Source: Nonomuraea polychroma
Lineage (GTDB): Bacteria > Actinomycetota > Actinomycetes > Streptosporangiales > Streptosporangiaceae
Assembly: GCF_004011505.1 (NCBI RefSeq)
Contig: NZ_SAUN01000001.1
Span: 2,108,001-2,172,000 of the forward strand
Direction of reading: 5' to 3'
DNA length: 64,000 nucleotides
The notes below the pieces were generated by a model. It was not told where the DNA came from. It did no database searches and saw nothing but the letters and a program-made list of their open reading frames with translations. The translations under genes and the position numbers were made by a program. Shown in pieces: positions 38,647 through 50,990 of this stretch (the stretch's first letter is position 1; the number at the start of each line of letters is the position of its first letter).

Positions 38647-40272
38647 TCAGGTGGTCGTCGTGAGGGCCGAGACCGTCGCCGCCACCGCCTGCGGAAGGGC
38701 GCTCAGGCGGTGGAGCGGCGCCTCCAGCGGGGTGAGGTCATCCGACCACGGGGCGGCCTCGCGGATGAGAGCGCGGGCCTCGTTCTTGGTGAGCGTCGTG
38801 CCCTGGGCGTGGGCCACCGCGATGAGCCCCTCCCGCCACGTGTTGGCCAGCTTGGCGTGGCCGTTGTCCAGGATCCTGCGCAGGACGGTCGCGGCCTCGC
38901 CGTCGGGCTGGGGGAGGCGTACGGCGTCGAGCGTGCCTGCGTCGTCGGTGCTCGACGTGTAGACAGTGGCCAGCACGTCAGGGAGCGGCTGGAGGCCGGT
39001 CCCGATCACGCGGACGTGCGCGGCGCGGGTGGCCAGCAGCAGGCGGGGGAGTGCGGCCTCCAGTCCGGGAGGCACGGCGATGGCCACGCGGTCCACAGCG
39101 GCCGCATAGGGCTTGGCCGGCCAGGTCGCCAGCTTGACCCGGGGCTGGGGAAGGTCCTTCGGCCAGTCGCCCACCAGCAGGTCTGCGTGGAAGTCCGGCG
39201 GCAGGCCGGGGGCGGGTGAGGGGGCGCCTGGATGGCCCCTGTGCGGGGCTGAGAGGGTGTTTTGAGCCGATTCGACCGATTGTGGGCCCTGAGTATAGAT
39301 GGCGGTCGTCAGGCGGCTCAGACGGGACGTCACGGCCGGCCGTGACTTGGTCGTGGGGCGGAGGATGTACAGGTCAGCGGCGGAGCCGATGGCCTCCGCG
39401 CCGAAATAGCGGTTGAAGTCGGGGTAGATCGCCTCGTACGTGAGGTTGAGCTCCGACAGGGCCTGCTGCACCTTGAAGGCCAGCATCGGTGTGCGCTCGC
39501 TCGCCCCGTAGGCCAGCAGCACCCGTCCCTCGTCCGTCAAGCCCTCAACGGCGCGCGCCACGAACAGGCCGGTGCCCTCCGGCGTGTACGGGGGATCGGT
39601 GAGCGCCAGGTCATGGTCCCTGGCGGAGGCGGGCAGGCCGAGGCGCAGGTCGGCCCAGCGTGTGCGGACGCCCAGCTCCTGGTCGTCGATGTAGGCCAGG
39701 ATGCGCTCGTCGATGTCGACCACGGTCACGTCGGTCTCCGGGTGGACGAGCTTGACGGCCAGCGACGTGAGGTCGTGGTCGCCGACGCACAGCAGGCGCG
39801 TGCCGGGCAGCCAGTAGCGGGCGCCGAGCAGGAGTGCGCGCCGCAGCACGGTGTCCGGCGTGGCGGACACGTGGTCCAGCACATGACGGGAACGTGGGGC
39901 CCCGGCGATCAGCTCGGTGAGGCGTTCCAGGACGTGAGCGTAGTGCGGGACCAGGTGGGCCACCGGGTCCTCGGGAGGCGGGGCTACGGCGAGGAGGTCC
40001 TGATAGTCGGGTGTGTGGGTGAGCGGCACCCGGAAGCGGTCCCCGGCCCGCTCCAGGGGCAACTCGCGAAGCAGGGCCTCGATCGTGCGCCTTGACGTGG
40101 CGGTGGACCGGACCAGGCTCGCGAGCGTCCACCACTTGCCGTCGCACAGGAGCGCCAGCGCATGCCGCAGCCGTCTGCTCTCCGCGCCTGCGGCGCCGAG
40201 CAGGCGTTCCAGGCCGTCCCGTTCCATCCGGACCTGCCCTACGCCGTCACGCCCCGCATCGACCCGCTCCAT
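38647..40272 (-). CDS. BpsA-like (branched polyamine synthase / PF01861) enzyme with C-terminal extension
   Basis: 541 residues. A winged-helix N-terminal domain (about 35-85) is followed by a Rossmann methyltransferase-like aminopropyltransferase domain (about 130-305). LLCVGDHDLTSLAVKLV carries the acidic GDxD motif (Gly164-Asp167), and TVVDIDERILAYID and ALTDPPYTPEGTGLF the conserved DPPYT. The family contains N4-bis(aminopropyl)spermidine synthase of thermophiles; mesophilic actinobacterial members are uncharacterised. Residues about 340-541 form an added domain without recognised homology (helical, with DARALIREAAPWSD-like segments). ATG at 40272. Convergent with the lgt-VIT run. The substrate could be a polyamine or something quite different. 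Confidence 0.8.
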   Translation of the reverse strand: MERVDAGRDGVGQVRMERDGLERLLGAAGAESRRLRHALALLCDGKWWTLASLVRSTATSRRTIEALLRELPLERAGDRFRVPLTHTPDYQDLLAVAPPPEDPVAHLVPHYAHVLERLTELIAGAPRSRHVLDHVSATPDTVLRRALLLGARYWLPGTRLLCVGDHDLTSLAVKLVHPETDVTVVDIDERILAYIDDQELGVRTRWADLRLGLPASARDHDLALTDPPYTPEGTGLFVARAVEGLTDEGRVLLAYGASERTPMLAFKVQQALSELNLTYEAIYPDFNRYFGAEAIGSAADLYILRPTTKSRPAVTSRLSRLTTAIYTQGPQSVESAQNTLSAPHRGHPGAPSPAPGLPPDFHADLLVGDWPKDLPQPRVKLATWPAKPYAAAVDRVAIAVPPGLEAALPRLLLATRAAHVRVIGTGLQPLPDVLATVYTSSTDDAGTLDAVRLPQPDGEAATVLRRILDNGHAKLANTWREGLIAVAHAQGTTLTKNEARALIREAAPWSDDLTPLEAPLHRLSALPQAVAATVSALTTTT

Positions 40273-40857
40273 GGTGCAACCCTATCGAGCGCCCTCCGCC
40301 CATCCTGCCGCTGCCGCCCCTCCGCCGACGGGACGGCCCCGAGAAGGTGGGGGCCGGAGTGTAGGAGGCGGCGAGGGAGACCGACTCCGCCCGAGACATG
40401 GAGGGCCGAGAGCGATCATGGAGCGGTGAGTCGAACGGATCTCGGGAGCGCTGGGTTGGAGGGCCATTGGGAGTCATGGTCTAGAGGTGGCCGATGAGTG
40501 CCAGCAGCGTATTGGGGTCAGCGCGGCGTTTGACGTAAGAGGGGCCTGTGGGAGAGAGGAGTGCTACGAGGCGGGGGAGGCGCCGGCTGGTCCGGGCTGG
40601 GGTGGGCGGCGGAGGGTGGGAGGAAAATCGCTCTCTGTGGCGTAAATCGCTGCTCGGATCGGGAATTTCGCCGCCCACGCCCGAGGTTTGGGATAGGGAG
40701 TTCGGATGCTGGGACGGGCTCGAATGTTCGCAATGCGGACGTGGCGGGCACCATTCCGGCAGGGTGCGGTAATCTCTACCCACGATATGCAGCAGGGCCA
40801 ACGTCGTCCCCGCCTGTAGCCGGTTTTGAGACAGACGATGACGACGGGAGGGATTCA
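40273..40857. other. 585-bp region upstream of gltB
   Basis: No gene is supported here. The gltB ribosome site GACGGGAGGG lies at 40843-40852. The segment 40480-40800 is less GC-rich than its surroundings and may hold the gltB promoter and a long leader; a possible -10 (TAATCT) lies at about 40769-40774. ORFs on both strands are compositionally unconvincing. It also carries the start of the BpsA-like gene at its left edge. Confidence 0.4.
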
Positions 40858-43800
40858 ATGCCTGCTGCCCACCTCGGGTTCCCCGAGCCCCAGGGCCTGT
40901 ACCACCCCGCCAACGAGCACGATGCCTGCGGTGTCGCCATGGTCGCCGACGTCGCGGGACGCCGGGGGCATGGGATCGTGGTCAAGGCGCTGACGGCGCT
41001 GTGCAACCTTGATCATCGGGGAGCCAAGGGTAGCGAGCCGGACACCGGTGACGGGGCCGGGATCCTGACGCAGATCCCCGATGCGTTCTACCGGGCGGTC
41101 GTGCCGTTCACGCTGCCCGCCGCCGGCGCCTACGCGACCGGCATCGCCTTCCTGCCGTTCGACGAGCAGGCCAGGAGCGTCGCGACGGGCCTGATCGAGG
41201 AGATCGCGGCCGAGGAAGGTCTCACCGTGCTCGGCTGGCGTGAGGTGCCGGTCGACCGCGAGCTGCCGGGGCCGAGCGCCCGGGCCGTCATGCCGCATTT
41301 CGCCCAGCTGTTCGTGTCGAGCCCCGACGGGCGCGAGGGGCTGGAGCTGGACCGGCTGGCGTTCTGCCTGCGCAAGCGGGCCGAGCACGAGGCGGACGTC
41401 TACTTCCCCTCGCTGTCGGCGCGCACGATCGTCTACAAGGGCATGCTCACCCCCGACCAGGTCGAGCCGTTCTTCCCCGACCTGAGCGACGAGCGTTACG
41501 AGACGGCGATCGCGCTCGTCCACTCGCGTTTCTCCACCAACACCTTCCCCAGCTGGCCGCTGGCGCACCCTTACCGCTACGTCGCCCACAACGGCGAGAT
41601 CAACACGGTCAAGGGCAACCGCAACTGGATGCGGGCCCGCGAGGCGATGCTGGCCTCCCCCCACATCCCGGGCGATATTTCGCGACTTTTCCCCATCTGT
41701 GACCCGGATGGCAGCGACACCGCCAGCTTCGACGAGGCCCTGGAGCTGCTCCACATCGGTGGCCGCAGCCTCCCGCACGCCGTGCTCATGATGATCCCCG
41801 AGGCGTGGGAGAACCACACCGAGATGGACCCTGCCCGCAGGGCCTTCTACGAGTTCCACTCCTCGATGATGGAGGCCTGGGACGGTCCCGCCTCGATCAC
41901 CTTCACCGACGGCACCCTCGCCGGCGCCGTCCTCGACCGCAACGGCCTGCGCCCCGGACGCTTCTGGGTGACCGCCGACGGCCTGGTCGTGCTGGCCTCC
42001 GAGGCCGGCGTGCTGGACATCAAGCCCGAGGACGTCGTCCGCAAGGGCCGCCTGCAGCCCGGCAAGATGTTCCTCATCGACACCGCGCGCGGCAAGATCA
42101 TCGAGGACGACGAGATCAAGGCCGAGCTGGCCGCCGAGCTCCCTTACGAGGAGTGGCTGCACGCGGGCCTCGTCCGCTTCGAGGAGCTGCCGGCCCGCCA
42201 GCGCGAGATCCCCACGCACGAGGCGCTCGTCAAGCGGCAGCAGACCTTCGGCTACACCGAGGAAGAGCTGCGCATCATCCTGTCGCCGATGGCCAAGACC
42301 GGCATCGAGCCGATCGGCTCCATGGGCACCGACACGCCCGTCGCCGTGCTGAGCGAGAAGCCGCGGTTGCTGTTCGACTACTTCTCCCAGCTGTTCGCGC
42401 AGGTCACCAACCCGCCGCTGGACGCCATCCGGGAGGAGCTGGTCACCTCCCTGGCCAGCACCATCGGGCCCGAGGGCAACCTGCTCGACCCGGGGCCGAG
42501 CTCGTGCCGCCAGCTGGTGCTGCCGTACCCGGTGCTGGACAACGAAGAGCTCGCCAAGATCATCCACATCAACGACGAGCACGACCTGCCCGGCTTCCAC
42601 CCGCACGTCATCAGCGGCCTGTACGAGGTCGCCGGCGGCGGCGAGGCGCTGCTGCGCCGCCTGGCGGAGATCAGGGCCGAGGCGTCCCAGGCGATCGCCG
42701 ACGGCGCGCGCATCATCGTGCTCAGCGACCGCGGCTCGTCCGAGACCCTCGCGCCGATCCCGTCGCTGCTGCTGACCGGCGCGGTGCACCACCACCTGAT
42801 CCAGGAGAAGACCCGCACCAAGATCGGCCTGGTCGTGGAGACCGCCGAGGCCCGCGAGTGCCACCACATGGCGCTGCTCATCGGGTACGGCGCCGGCGCG
42901 ATCAACCCGTACCTGGCGATCGAGACGGTCGAGGACCTGGTCGACACCGGCGTCCTGCAGCTCGACAAGCACAAGGCCGTGCGCAACCTGATCAAGGCGT
43001 ACGGCAAGGGCGTCATCAAGGTCATGTCCAAGATGGGCGTGTCGACGGTGGCCTCCTACACCGGCGCGCAGATCTTCGAGGCGCTCGGCCTGAGCCAGGA
43101 GGTCATCGACTCCTGCTTCACCGGCACCACCTCGCGCCTCGGCGGCGTCGGCTTCGACGTGCTGGCCGAGGAGGTCGCGCAGCGGCACCGCCACGCCTAC
43201 CCGCGGGTGGAGAACGCCCACCGCAGGCTCCAGGTCGGCGGCGAATACCAGTGGCGGCGCGAGGGCGAGCCGCACCTGTTCAACCCCGAGACCGTCTTCA
43301 AGCTGCAGCACGCCACCAGGACCCGCCGCTACGAGATCTTCAAGGAGTACACGAACCTCGTGGACTCCCAGGCGGAGCGGCTCATGACCCTGCGTGGCCT
43401 GTTCAAGCTGCGCAAGGGCAGCCCGATCCCCATCGAAAAGGTCGAGCCCGTCGAGAGCATCGTCAAGAGGTTCTCCACCGGCGCGATGTCGTACGGCTCC
43501 ATCTCGATGGAGGCGCACGAGACGCTCGCCATCGCGATGAACCAGCTCGGCGGCAAGTCCAACACCGGCGAAGGCGGCGAGGACCCCGAGCGGCTCTACG
43601 ACCCCGCCCGCAGGTCCGCGATCAAGCAGGTGGCCTCCGGCCGCTTCGGCGTCACCAGCGAATACCTGGTCAACGCCGACGACCTGCAGATCAAGATGGC
43701 CCAGGGCGCCAAGCCCGGCGAGGGCGGCCAGCTGCCCGGCCACAAGGTCTACCCGTGGATCGCCAAGACCCGGCACTCCACGCCCGGCGTCGGCCTCATC

Positions 43801-45363
43801 TCGCCGCCGCCGCACCACGACATCTACTCGATCGAGGACCTGGCTCAGCTCATCCACGACCTGAAGAACTCCAACCCGGAGGCCAGGGTCCACGTGAAGC
43901 TGGTCGCCGAGGTCGGCGTCGGCACGGTCGCCGCGGGCGTGTCGAAGGCGCACGCCGACGTGGTGCTCATCTCCGGCCACGACGGCGGCACCGGCGCCTC
44001 GCCGCTCACCTCGCTCAAGCACGCGGGCGCGCCGTGGGAGCTCGGCCTGGCCGAGACCCAGCAGACGCTGCTGCTCAACGACCTGCGCGACCGCATCGTC
44101 GTCCAGGTCGACGGCCAGCTCAAGACCGGCCGCGACGTCGTCATCGCCGCGCTGCTCGGCGCCGAGGAGTACGGCTTCGCCACCGCGCCCCTCGTCGTCT
44201 CCGGCTGCGTGATGATGCGGGTCTGCCACCTCGACACCTGCCCCGTGGGCGTCGCCACGCAGAACCCCGAGCTGCGCAAGCGCTTCACCGGCAAGCCCGA
44301 GTTCGTGGTCAACTTCTTCGAGTTCATCGCGGAGGAGATCCGCGAATACCTGGCCGAGCTGGGCTTCCGCTCGCTCGACGAGGCGATCGGGCACGTCGAG
44401 ATGCTCGACACGACGGCGGCCGAGGAGCACTGGAAGGCGAGCGGCCTCAACCTGTCGCCGATCCTGCACCAGCCCGAGCTGCCCGCGGGCACCGCGCTGC
44501 ACAGGGTCATCGAGCAGGACCACGGGCTGGAGCACGCGCTGGACAACACGCTCATCCAGCTCGCCGAGGGCGCGCTCAACGACGGCACCCCGGTCACGCT
44601 GGAGCTGCCCATCCGCAACGTGAACCGCACGGTCGGCACCATGCTCGGCTACCAGGTCACGAAGCGGTACGGCGGCAAGGGCCTGCCCGACAACACCATC
44701 GACATCTCCTTCACCGGCTCGGCGGGCAACTCGTTCGGCGCGTTCCTGCCGCGCGGGATCACGCTGCGGCTGACCGGCGACGCCAACGACTACCTCGGCA
44801 AGGGCCTGTCCGGCGGCCGGCTCACCGTCCGCCCGCACGAGGAGGCCCCGTTGGACGGGCACATCATCTCCGGCAACGTCGCCCTGTACGGGGCCACGTC
44901 CGGAGAGGTGTTCATCCGCGGCGTCGTGGGCGAGCGGTTCTGCGTGCGCAACTCCGGCGCCACGGCGGTCGTCGAGGGCGTGGGCGACCACGGCTGCGAG
45001 TACATGACCGGCGGCCGGGCCATCGTGCTCGGCGCGACCGGGCGCAACTTCGCGGCGGGCATGTCCGGTGGCATCGCTTATCTGCTGGACCTCAAGTCCG
45101 AGCGGGTCAACCGCGAGATGGTCGCCATCGAGGCGCTCACCGAAGAGGACGCCGAGTTCCTCAAGGAGACCGTCGAGAAGCACTTCGCGGAGACCGCCTC
45201 GCCGGTGGCCAAGCAGCTGCTGGCGGAGTGGGACGAGGCGGTCGGCAGGTTCAGCAAGATCATGCCGACGGACTACAAGAGGGTGCTGGCCGCCGCCGAG
45301 GCCGCCCGCATCGAAGGCCGGGACATCGACGAGGCGGTCATGGCCGCCGCGGTTCAGGGTTAA
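40858..45363 (+). CDS. gltB: Glutamate synthase large subunit
   Basis: 1501 residues, full-length NADPH-GOGAT alpha chain. A short propeptide (residues 1-23) precedes the N-terminal nucleophile Cys24 ([13 protein letters not shown]) of the class-II glutaminase domain (to about 430). The central domain, the FMN-binding synthase domain (about 820-1190; [22 protein letters not shown]) and the 3Fe-4S cysteines in [17 protein letters not shown] follow. The GXGXG beta-helix domain (about 1240-1490; [22 protein letters not shown]) ends the protein. ATG at 40858; longer N-termini are not family-like. It forms a unit with gltD, 15 bp downstream. Confidence 0.97.
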   Translation: MPAAHLGFPEPQGLYHPANEHDACGVAMVADVAGRRGHGIVVKALTALCNLDHRGAKGSEPDTGDGAGILTQIPDAFYRAVVPFTLPAAGAYATGIAFLPFDEQARSVATGLIEEIAAEEGLTVLGWREVPVDRELPGPSARAVMPHFAQLFVSSPDGREGLELDRLAFCLRKRAEHEADVYFPSLSARTIVYKGMLTPDQVEPFFPDLSDERYETAIALVHSRFSTNTFPSWPLAHPYRYVAHNGEINTVKGNRNWMRAREAMLASPHIPGDISRLFPICDPDGSDTASFDEALELLHIGGRSLPHAVLMMIPEAWENHTEMDPARRAFYEFHSSMMEAWDGPASITFTDGTLAGAVLDRNGLRPGRFWVTADGLVVLASEAGVLDIKPEDVVRKGRLQPGKMFLIDTARGKIIEDDEIKAELAAELPYEEWLHAGLVRFEELPARQREIPTHEALVKRQQTFGYTEEELRIILSPMAKTGIEPIGSMGTDTPVAVLSEKPRLLFDYFSQLFAQVTNPPLDAIREELVTSLASTIGPEGNLLDPGPSSCRQLVLPYPVLDNEELAKIIHINDEHDLPGFHPHVISGLYEVAGGGEALLRRLAEIRAEASQAIADGARIIVLSDRGSSETLAPIPSLLLTGAVHHHLIQEKTRTKIGLVVETAEARECHHMALLIGYGAGAINPYLAIETVEDLVDTGVLQLDKHKAVRNLIKAYGKGVIKVMSKMGVSTVASYTGAQIFEALGLSQEVIDSCFTGTTSRLGGVGFDVLAEEVAQRHRHAYPRVENAHRRLQVGGEYQWRREGEPHLFNPETVFKLQHATRTRRYEIFKEYTNLVDSQAERLMTLRGLFKLRKGSPIPIEKVEPVESIVKRFSTGAMSYGSISMEAHETLAIAMNQLGGKSNTGEGGEDPERLYDPARRSAIKQVASGRFGVTSEYLVNADDLQIKMAQGAKPGEGGQLPGHKVYPWIAKTRHSTPGVGLISPPPHHDIYSIEDLAQLIHDLKNSNPEARVHVKLVAEVGVGTVAAGVSKAHADVVLISGHDGGTGASPLTSLKHAGAPWELGLAETQQTLLLNDLRDRIVVQVDGQLKTGRDVVIAALLGAEEYGFATAPLVVSGCVMMRVCHLDTCPVGVATQNPELRKRFTGKPEFVVNFFEFIAEEIREYLAELGFRSLDEAIGHVEMLDTTAAEEHWKASGLNLSPILHQPELPAGTALHRVIEQDHGLEHALDNTLIQLAEGALNDGTPVTLELPIRNVNRTVGTMLGYQVTKRYGGKGLPDNTIDISFTGSAGNSFGAFLPRGITLRLTGDANDYLGKGLSGGRLTVRPHEEAPLDGHIISGNVALYGATSGEVFIRGVVGERFCVRNSGATAVVEGVGDHGCEYMTGGRAIVLGATGRNFAAGMSGGIAYLLDLKSERVNREMVAIEALTEEDAEFLKETVEKHFAETASPVAKQLLAEWDEAVGRFSKIMPTDYKRVLAAAEAARIEGRDIDEAVMAAAVQG

Positions 45364-45378
45364 GGGAGGCGTAACCGA

Positions 45379-46857
45379 ATGGCTGACCCCAAGGGTTTTC
45401 TCACGCACGACCGGGAGCTGCCGGCGCGCCGCCCCGTCGATGTGCGGATCAGCGACTGGCGTGAGGTCTACCAGGACTTCTCGCAGGAGAAGCTGACCAA
45501 GCAGGCGGCCCGCTGCATGGACTGCGGCATCCCGTTCTGCCACAACGGCTGCCCGCTCGGGAACCTCATCCCCGAGTGGAACGACCTCGTCTACCGCACC
45601 GACTGGCGCGAGGCGATCGAGCGGCTGCACGCCACGAACAACTTCCCGGAGTTCACCGGCAGGCTCTGCCCGGCTCCGTGCGAGGCGGCGTGCGTGCTGG
45701 GCATCAACTCCGACCCGGTGGCGATCAAGCGGGTCGAGGTCGAGATCATCGACCGGGCGTTCGCCGAGGGCTGGGTGACCCCGCAGCCCCCGGCCGTCAA
45801 GACCGGCAAGAAGGTCGCGGTCGTCGGCTCGGGCCCGGCGGGCCTGGCCGCTGCCCAGCAGCTCACCAGGGCCGGGCACGACGTTGTGGTGTTCGAACGG
45901 GCCGACCGCATCGGTGGCCTGCTGCGCTACGGCATCCCCGAGTTCAAGATGGAGAAGCGGCACATCGAGCGCCGCCTGGAGCAGATGCGGGCCGAGGGCA
46001 CCGAGTTCCGCACCAGCGTCAACGTCGGTGTGGACGTCACCGCGGCCGAGCTGCGTGCCGAGTTCGACGCGGTCGTGCTGGCCGGCGGCGCCACCCAGTG
46101 GCGTGACCTGCCGGTGGCCGGGCGCGAGCTCAAGGGCATCTACCAGGCCATGGAGTACCTGCCGCTGTCCAACAAGGTCCAGGAGGGCGACTACGCGGTC
46201 GCGCCCATCTCGGCCGAGGGCAAGCACGTCGTGGTGATCGGCGGCGGCGACACCGGCGCCGACTGCATCGGCACGGCGATCAGGCAGGGCGCCAAGTCCG
46301 TCACCCAGCTGGAGATCATGCCGCAGCCGCCCGCCTCGCGGCCGGCCAACCAGCCGTGGCCGACGTTCCCCATGCTGTTCAAGATGGAGAGCGCTCACGA
46401 GGAGCTGGCCGACGGCGGCGGGCAGCGGGTGTACGCGGTGTCCACCACCGAGTTCGCCGGCGACGCCGACGGCAACGTGCGGGCGTTGCGCCTGGTCGAG
46501 GTCGAGGGGCCGCAGAGCGGCTTCAAGCCCATCCCGGGCTCCGAGCGGGAGATCCCGGCGGAGCTGGTGACCCTGTCCATGGGGTTCGTCGGTCCCGAGA
46601 AGGGCGCGCTGCTTCAGGACCTGGCCGAGGACGGCGGCGAGGGCTTCTACGACAAGCGGGGCAACGTCTCGCGCGACAAGACGTACATGTCCAAGGTGGA
46701 CGGCGTGTTCGTGGCCGGTGACATGGGGCGCGGGCAGTCGCTCATCGTGTGGGCCATCGCCGAGGGGCGCGCCGCCGCCTCCGGCGTGGACCGCTACCTG
46801 ACCGGGGAGACGGCGCTGCCGTACCCGATCCTGCCGACGGCGCGGCCGCTGGTCTGA
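45379..46857 (+). CDS. gltD: Glutamate synthase small subunit
   Basis: 492-residue FAD/NADPH subunit passing electrons to GltB. N-terminal 4Fe-4S cysteines: CMDCGIPFCHNGCPLGNL and CPAPCEAACVLGI. The FAD dinucleotide fold is VAVVGSGPAGLAAAQ, the NADPH fold is VVVIGGGDTGADCIG, and the C-terminal FAD contact is GVFVAGDMGRGQSLIVWAI. Length is standard. The ATG at 45379 has GGGAGGCG upstream. Together with GltB it forms the ammonia-assimilation partner of glutamine synthetase. Confidence 0.97.
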   Translation: MADPKGFLTHDRELPARRPVDVRISDWREVYQDFSQEKLTKQAARCMDCGIPFCHNGCPLGNLIPEWNDLVYRTDWREAIERLHATNNFPEFTGRLCPAPCEAACVLGINSDPVAIKRVEVEIIDRAFAEGWVTPQPPAVKTGKKVAVVGSGPAGLAAAQQLTRAGHDVVVFERADRIGGLLRYGIPEFKMEKRHIERRLEQMRAEGTEFRTSVNVGVDVTAAELRAEFDAVVLAGGATQWRDLPVAGRELKGIYQAMEYLPLSNKVQEGDYAVAPISAEGKHVVVIGGGDTGADCIGTAIRQGAKSVTQLEIMPQPPASRPANQPWPTFPMLFKMESAHEELADGGGQRVYAVSTTEFAGDADGNVRALRLVEVEGPQSGFKPIPGSEREIPAELVTLSMGFVGPEKGALLQDLAEDGGEGFYDKRGNVSRDKTYMSKVDGVFVAGDMGRGQSLIVWAIAEGRAAASGVDRYLTGETALPYPILPTARPLV

Positions 46858-46920
46858 CGTCCCGCCCCGGCCGCCGGGCGTGCCGCCATCAGGCGCGTCC
46901 GGCCGCCGGGGCTTCGGCGC

Positions 46921-47030
46921 TCACGAGCCGTTCTGCTGCAGGCGGATGACGTAGTCGATGCGCATGCCGGCCGGCTCGGCGACCTCCTCACGGCGCAGGG
47001 CTGGGAGCATCACGCCCGCAGGCAGGGCGA
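46921..47030 (-). pseudogene. Remnant of an XRE/MmyB-type helix-turn-helix regulator
   Basis: On the minus strand, a frame of about 35 codons reads ...LPALRREEVAEPAGMRIDYV and IRLQQNGS before TGA at 46921-46923. This is close to the GLRREEVAxLAGVSVDYYxRLEQGR signature of MmyB-like regulators. No start, upstream domain or C-terminal ligand domain is present, so it is probably a decayed fragment inside the gltD/subtilase gap. Confidence 0.45.
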
Positions 47031-47139
47031 GCCGGTGCGGTTTCGCCAGGCATCGACCGAAATTTCTCTACTAAGTTGCATCAGCAGGTCACTGTCGGGA
47101 AGATGCAGTTTCTGCGGCAAGTCGGCGGATGGGGGAAGA

Positions 47140-48797
<1,658 letters not shown>

Positions 48798-48801
<4 letters not shown>

Positions 48802-49148
48802 TGTATCGCCTCGTCGCGGACGCCGCGATGGTGGTGCACTTCTTATTCCTCGTCTACATGGCGGTGGGCGGGTTCTTAGCCTGGCGGTGGCGGCGCACGA
48901 TCTGGGTCCACCTCGCCGTGGCCGCCTGGGGCGTGTTGTCGATCGTCACTGGGGTAGAGTGCCCGCTGACCCTGGCCGAGGACTGGGGGCGGCGGCAGGC
49001 CGGGATGGAAGGGCTGCCGGCGTCCGGCTTCATCGACCACTACATCGAGGGTGTGGTCTACCCTGAGGCGTACACGAACTTGGCACGCCTGGGGGTAGCC
49101 GTTCTCGTGCTGTTCTCTTACGTCGGGTACGTTCTCCGGCGTCAGTGA
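48798..49148 (+). CDS. DUF2784 family membrane protein
   Basis: 116-residue membrane protein with three helices (about 5-28, 33-52 and 93-112). The DUF2784 pattern is ADAAMVVHFLFLVYMAVGGFLAW, then the central IVTGVECPLTLAEDWGRRQAG and a FIDHYIEGVVYP loop. Two adjacent ATG codons (48798 and 48801) overlap the stop of the subtilase. Function unknown. Convergent or divergent partners are absent; pyk follows on the same strand. Confidence 0.88.
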
Positions 49149-49183
49149 CTGCCAAGTGGTCTGTACCAATTAAGGTAGGACTC

Positions 49184-50614
49184 GTGACTCGTCGCGCGAA
49201 AATCGTCTGCACCCTAGGCCCCGCCACATCGTCCGAAGAACGCCTCCGCGAGCTGATCGCCGCAGGCATGGACGTGGCGCGCTTCAACCTCAGCCATGGC
49301 AACCATGACATGCACCGAGAGGTCCTCGACCGGGTGAGGAGAGTGGCGGCCGACCTCGGCCGCGGCGTAGGCGTGCTCGCCGACCTGCAGGGCCCCAAGA
49401 TCCGGGTGGGCACCTTCGAAGAGGGCCCCGTCAGGCTCGGCTTCGGCGACGTCTTCGCCATCACCACCGAAGACGTGCCGGGCGACCGCGAGCAGGTCTC
49501 CACCACCTACAAGGGCCTGCCCAACGACGTGCGGTCCGGTGACACGATCCTCGTCGACGACGGCCGCCTCGTGCTCGAGGTGACCCGGGTCGACGGCGAG
49601 CGCATCATCACCCGCGTGGTCATCGGCGGCATGATCTCCGACAACAAGGGGCTCAACCTCCCCGGCGTCAACGTCAGCGCGCCCGCGCTGACCGACAAGG
49701 ACGAGGCCGACCTGCGCTGGGCGCTGCGCACCGGCTTCGACATGATCGCCCTGTCCTTCGTCCGCCGCCCGTCCGACGCCGACGTGGTGCGCAACATCAT
49801 GGAGCAGGAGGCCGTGCGCCTGCCGCTGCTCGCCAAGATCGAGAAGCCGCAGGCCGTCGACCGCCTCCCCGACATCATCGAGGCCTTCGACGGCATCATG
49901 GTCGCCCGCGGCGACCTCGGCGTCGAGCTGCCCCTGGAGCAGGTGCCGATCGTGCAGCGGCGCATCATCGAGCTGTGCCGGGAGAAGGCCCGCCCGGTCA
50001 TCGTCGCGACGCAGATGCTCGACTCGATGATGAACGCCCCGCGCCCGACCCGCGCCGAGGCCTCCGACGTCGCCTACGCCGTCATGGACGGCGCCGACGC
50101 GGTCATGCTGTCGGGCGAGACGTCGGTCGGCAACTACCCGATCGAATCCGTCTCCACGATGGACCGCATCGCCTGCGCCGCGGAGGCCTCCTCCCTGCGG
50201 GCCACCCACACGCTGGAGCGCATGCCCGAGACCACGGGCGGCGCCATCGCACGGGCCGCGGCCGAGGTGGGCGCCATCGTCGGCGCGAAGGCGCTGGTGG
50301 CCTTCACGATGTCGGGCGAGACGGCGCGGCGGCTGGCCCGCTACCGCTCGCCGATCCCGCTGCTGGCCTTCACGTCGGCGCCGCACGTGCGGGGGCAGCT
50401 GTCGCTGACGTGGGGGGTGGAGACGTTCCACGTGCCGTTCGTGCATCACACCGATGACATGGTGCGGCAGGTGGAGGCGTCGTTGTTGTCGCTGGGGCGG
50501 CTGGAGAAGGGCGACAAGGTCGTCATCGTGGCCGGCTCGCCTCCCGGCACCCCGGGCTCCACCAACGCCCTCCGCGTCCACACCATCGGCTCCGCCGTCT
50601 CACATGCTAGTTAA
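49184..50614 (+). CDS. pyk: Pyruvate kinase
   Basis: 476-residue glycolytic enzyme making pyruvate and ATP from PEP and ADP. TRRAKIVCTLGPATSS opens the family; K/Mg motifs include ARFNLSHGNHDMH, LADLQGPKIRVG, the catalytic Lys in LLAKIEKPQAVDRL, IMVARGDLGVELPLEQVP and MLSGETSVGNYP. The C-terminal allosteric domain begins at about 355. The GTG at 49184 has AAGGTAGGA upstream; the in-frame upstream ATG at 49145 overlaps the DUF2784 stop and adds 13 untypical residues. Confidence 0.96.
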   Translation: MTRRAKIVCTLGPATSSEERLRELIAAGMDVARFNLSHGNHDMHREVLDRVRRVAADLGRGVGVLADLQGPKIRVGTFEEGPVRLGFGDVFAITTEDVPGDREQVSTTYKGLPNDVRSGDTILVDDGRLVLEVTRVDGERIITRVVIGGMISDNKGLNLPGVNVSAPALTDKDEADLRWALRTGFDMIALSFVRRPSDADVVRNIMEQEAVRLPLLAKIEKPQAVDRLPDIIEAFDGIMVARGDLGVELPLEQVPIVQRRIIELCREKARPVIVATQMLDSMMNAPRPTRAEASDVAYAVMDGADAVMLSGETSVGNYPIESVSTMDRIACAAEASSLRATHTLERMPETTGGAIARAAAEVGAIVGAKALVAFTMSGETARRLARYRSPIPLLAFTSAPHVRGQLSLTWGVETFHVPFVHHTDDMVRQVEASLLSLGRLEKGDKVVIVAGSPPGTPGSTNALRVHTIGSAVSHAS

Positions 50615-50658
50615 ATTCTCATCCTTTACGGCAAGCCACCTTGGCTCCACCCGCCGAC

Positions 50659-50694
50659 GCTGGTGACCGGCCCTCCAGGGGGACGGTTACCAGC
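50659..50694 (+). terminator. Hairpin terminator after pyk
   Basis: GCTGGTGACCG pairs with CGGTTACCAGC (one G-U), then after one mismatch CCC pairs with GGG around a short loop, a stem of about 14 bp. There is no long U-run, as is usual in GC-rich actinomycetes. It lies about 45 bp after the pyk stop. Confidence 0.65.
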
Positions 50695-50937
50695 TTCACG
50701 GGCGCGCCGCCGTAACGGCGCATCTTTGACCGAAGCCGTGGCCTGCCGCTGAGGCGTGTGGCGTGCGGACGGTGATGTACGACGGGCCGCGCATACCTGT
50801 GCGCTGGCCCCGGCGCGGGCTGCACGCTCGTGTGCTGTCTCGCGGCCTCATGCGCCGGACCGGCGAGGTGGCGCCCCACAGCTGAGCCCTGAGCGCAGGA
50901 CCGAACCGCCCTTGACGCAGGCCGGACTGGAAATGCC

Positions 50938-50969
50938 GACGGGCCGGAGGCATGGGCCCCGGCCCCGTC
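50938..50969 (-). terminator. Probable hairpin terminator after dapD
   Basis: GACGGGCCGG pairs with CCGGCCCCGTC (one bulge) around a short loop. On the minus strand the hairpin is followed by GGCATTTCC. It lies 21 bp after the dapD stop. Confidence 0.5.
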
Positions 50970-50990
50970 ACGACATGATGATGAGCTGGC

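Larger units (their letters stand above)
50615..50990. other. Non-coding region between convergent pyk and dapD
   Basis: 376 bp without a supported gene, holding two hairpins (separate entries), one near each gene end. The middle (about 50700-50930) shows no gene, tRNA or repeat that I recognise. Confidence 0.5.

Noticed and set aside
40481..40858. 125-codon minus-strand frame in the gltB upstream region
   Set aside because: Low-complexity Pro/Ser/Arg translation, no ribosome site and no recognisable domain.
40855..46398. A continuous 1847-codon open frame on the minus strand across gltB-gltD
   Set aside because: It is the antisense shadow of two certain GOGAT genes; its product has no domain and the composition of a GC-rich mirror frame.
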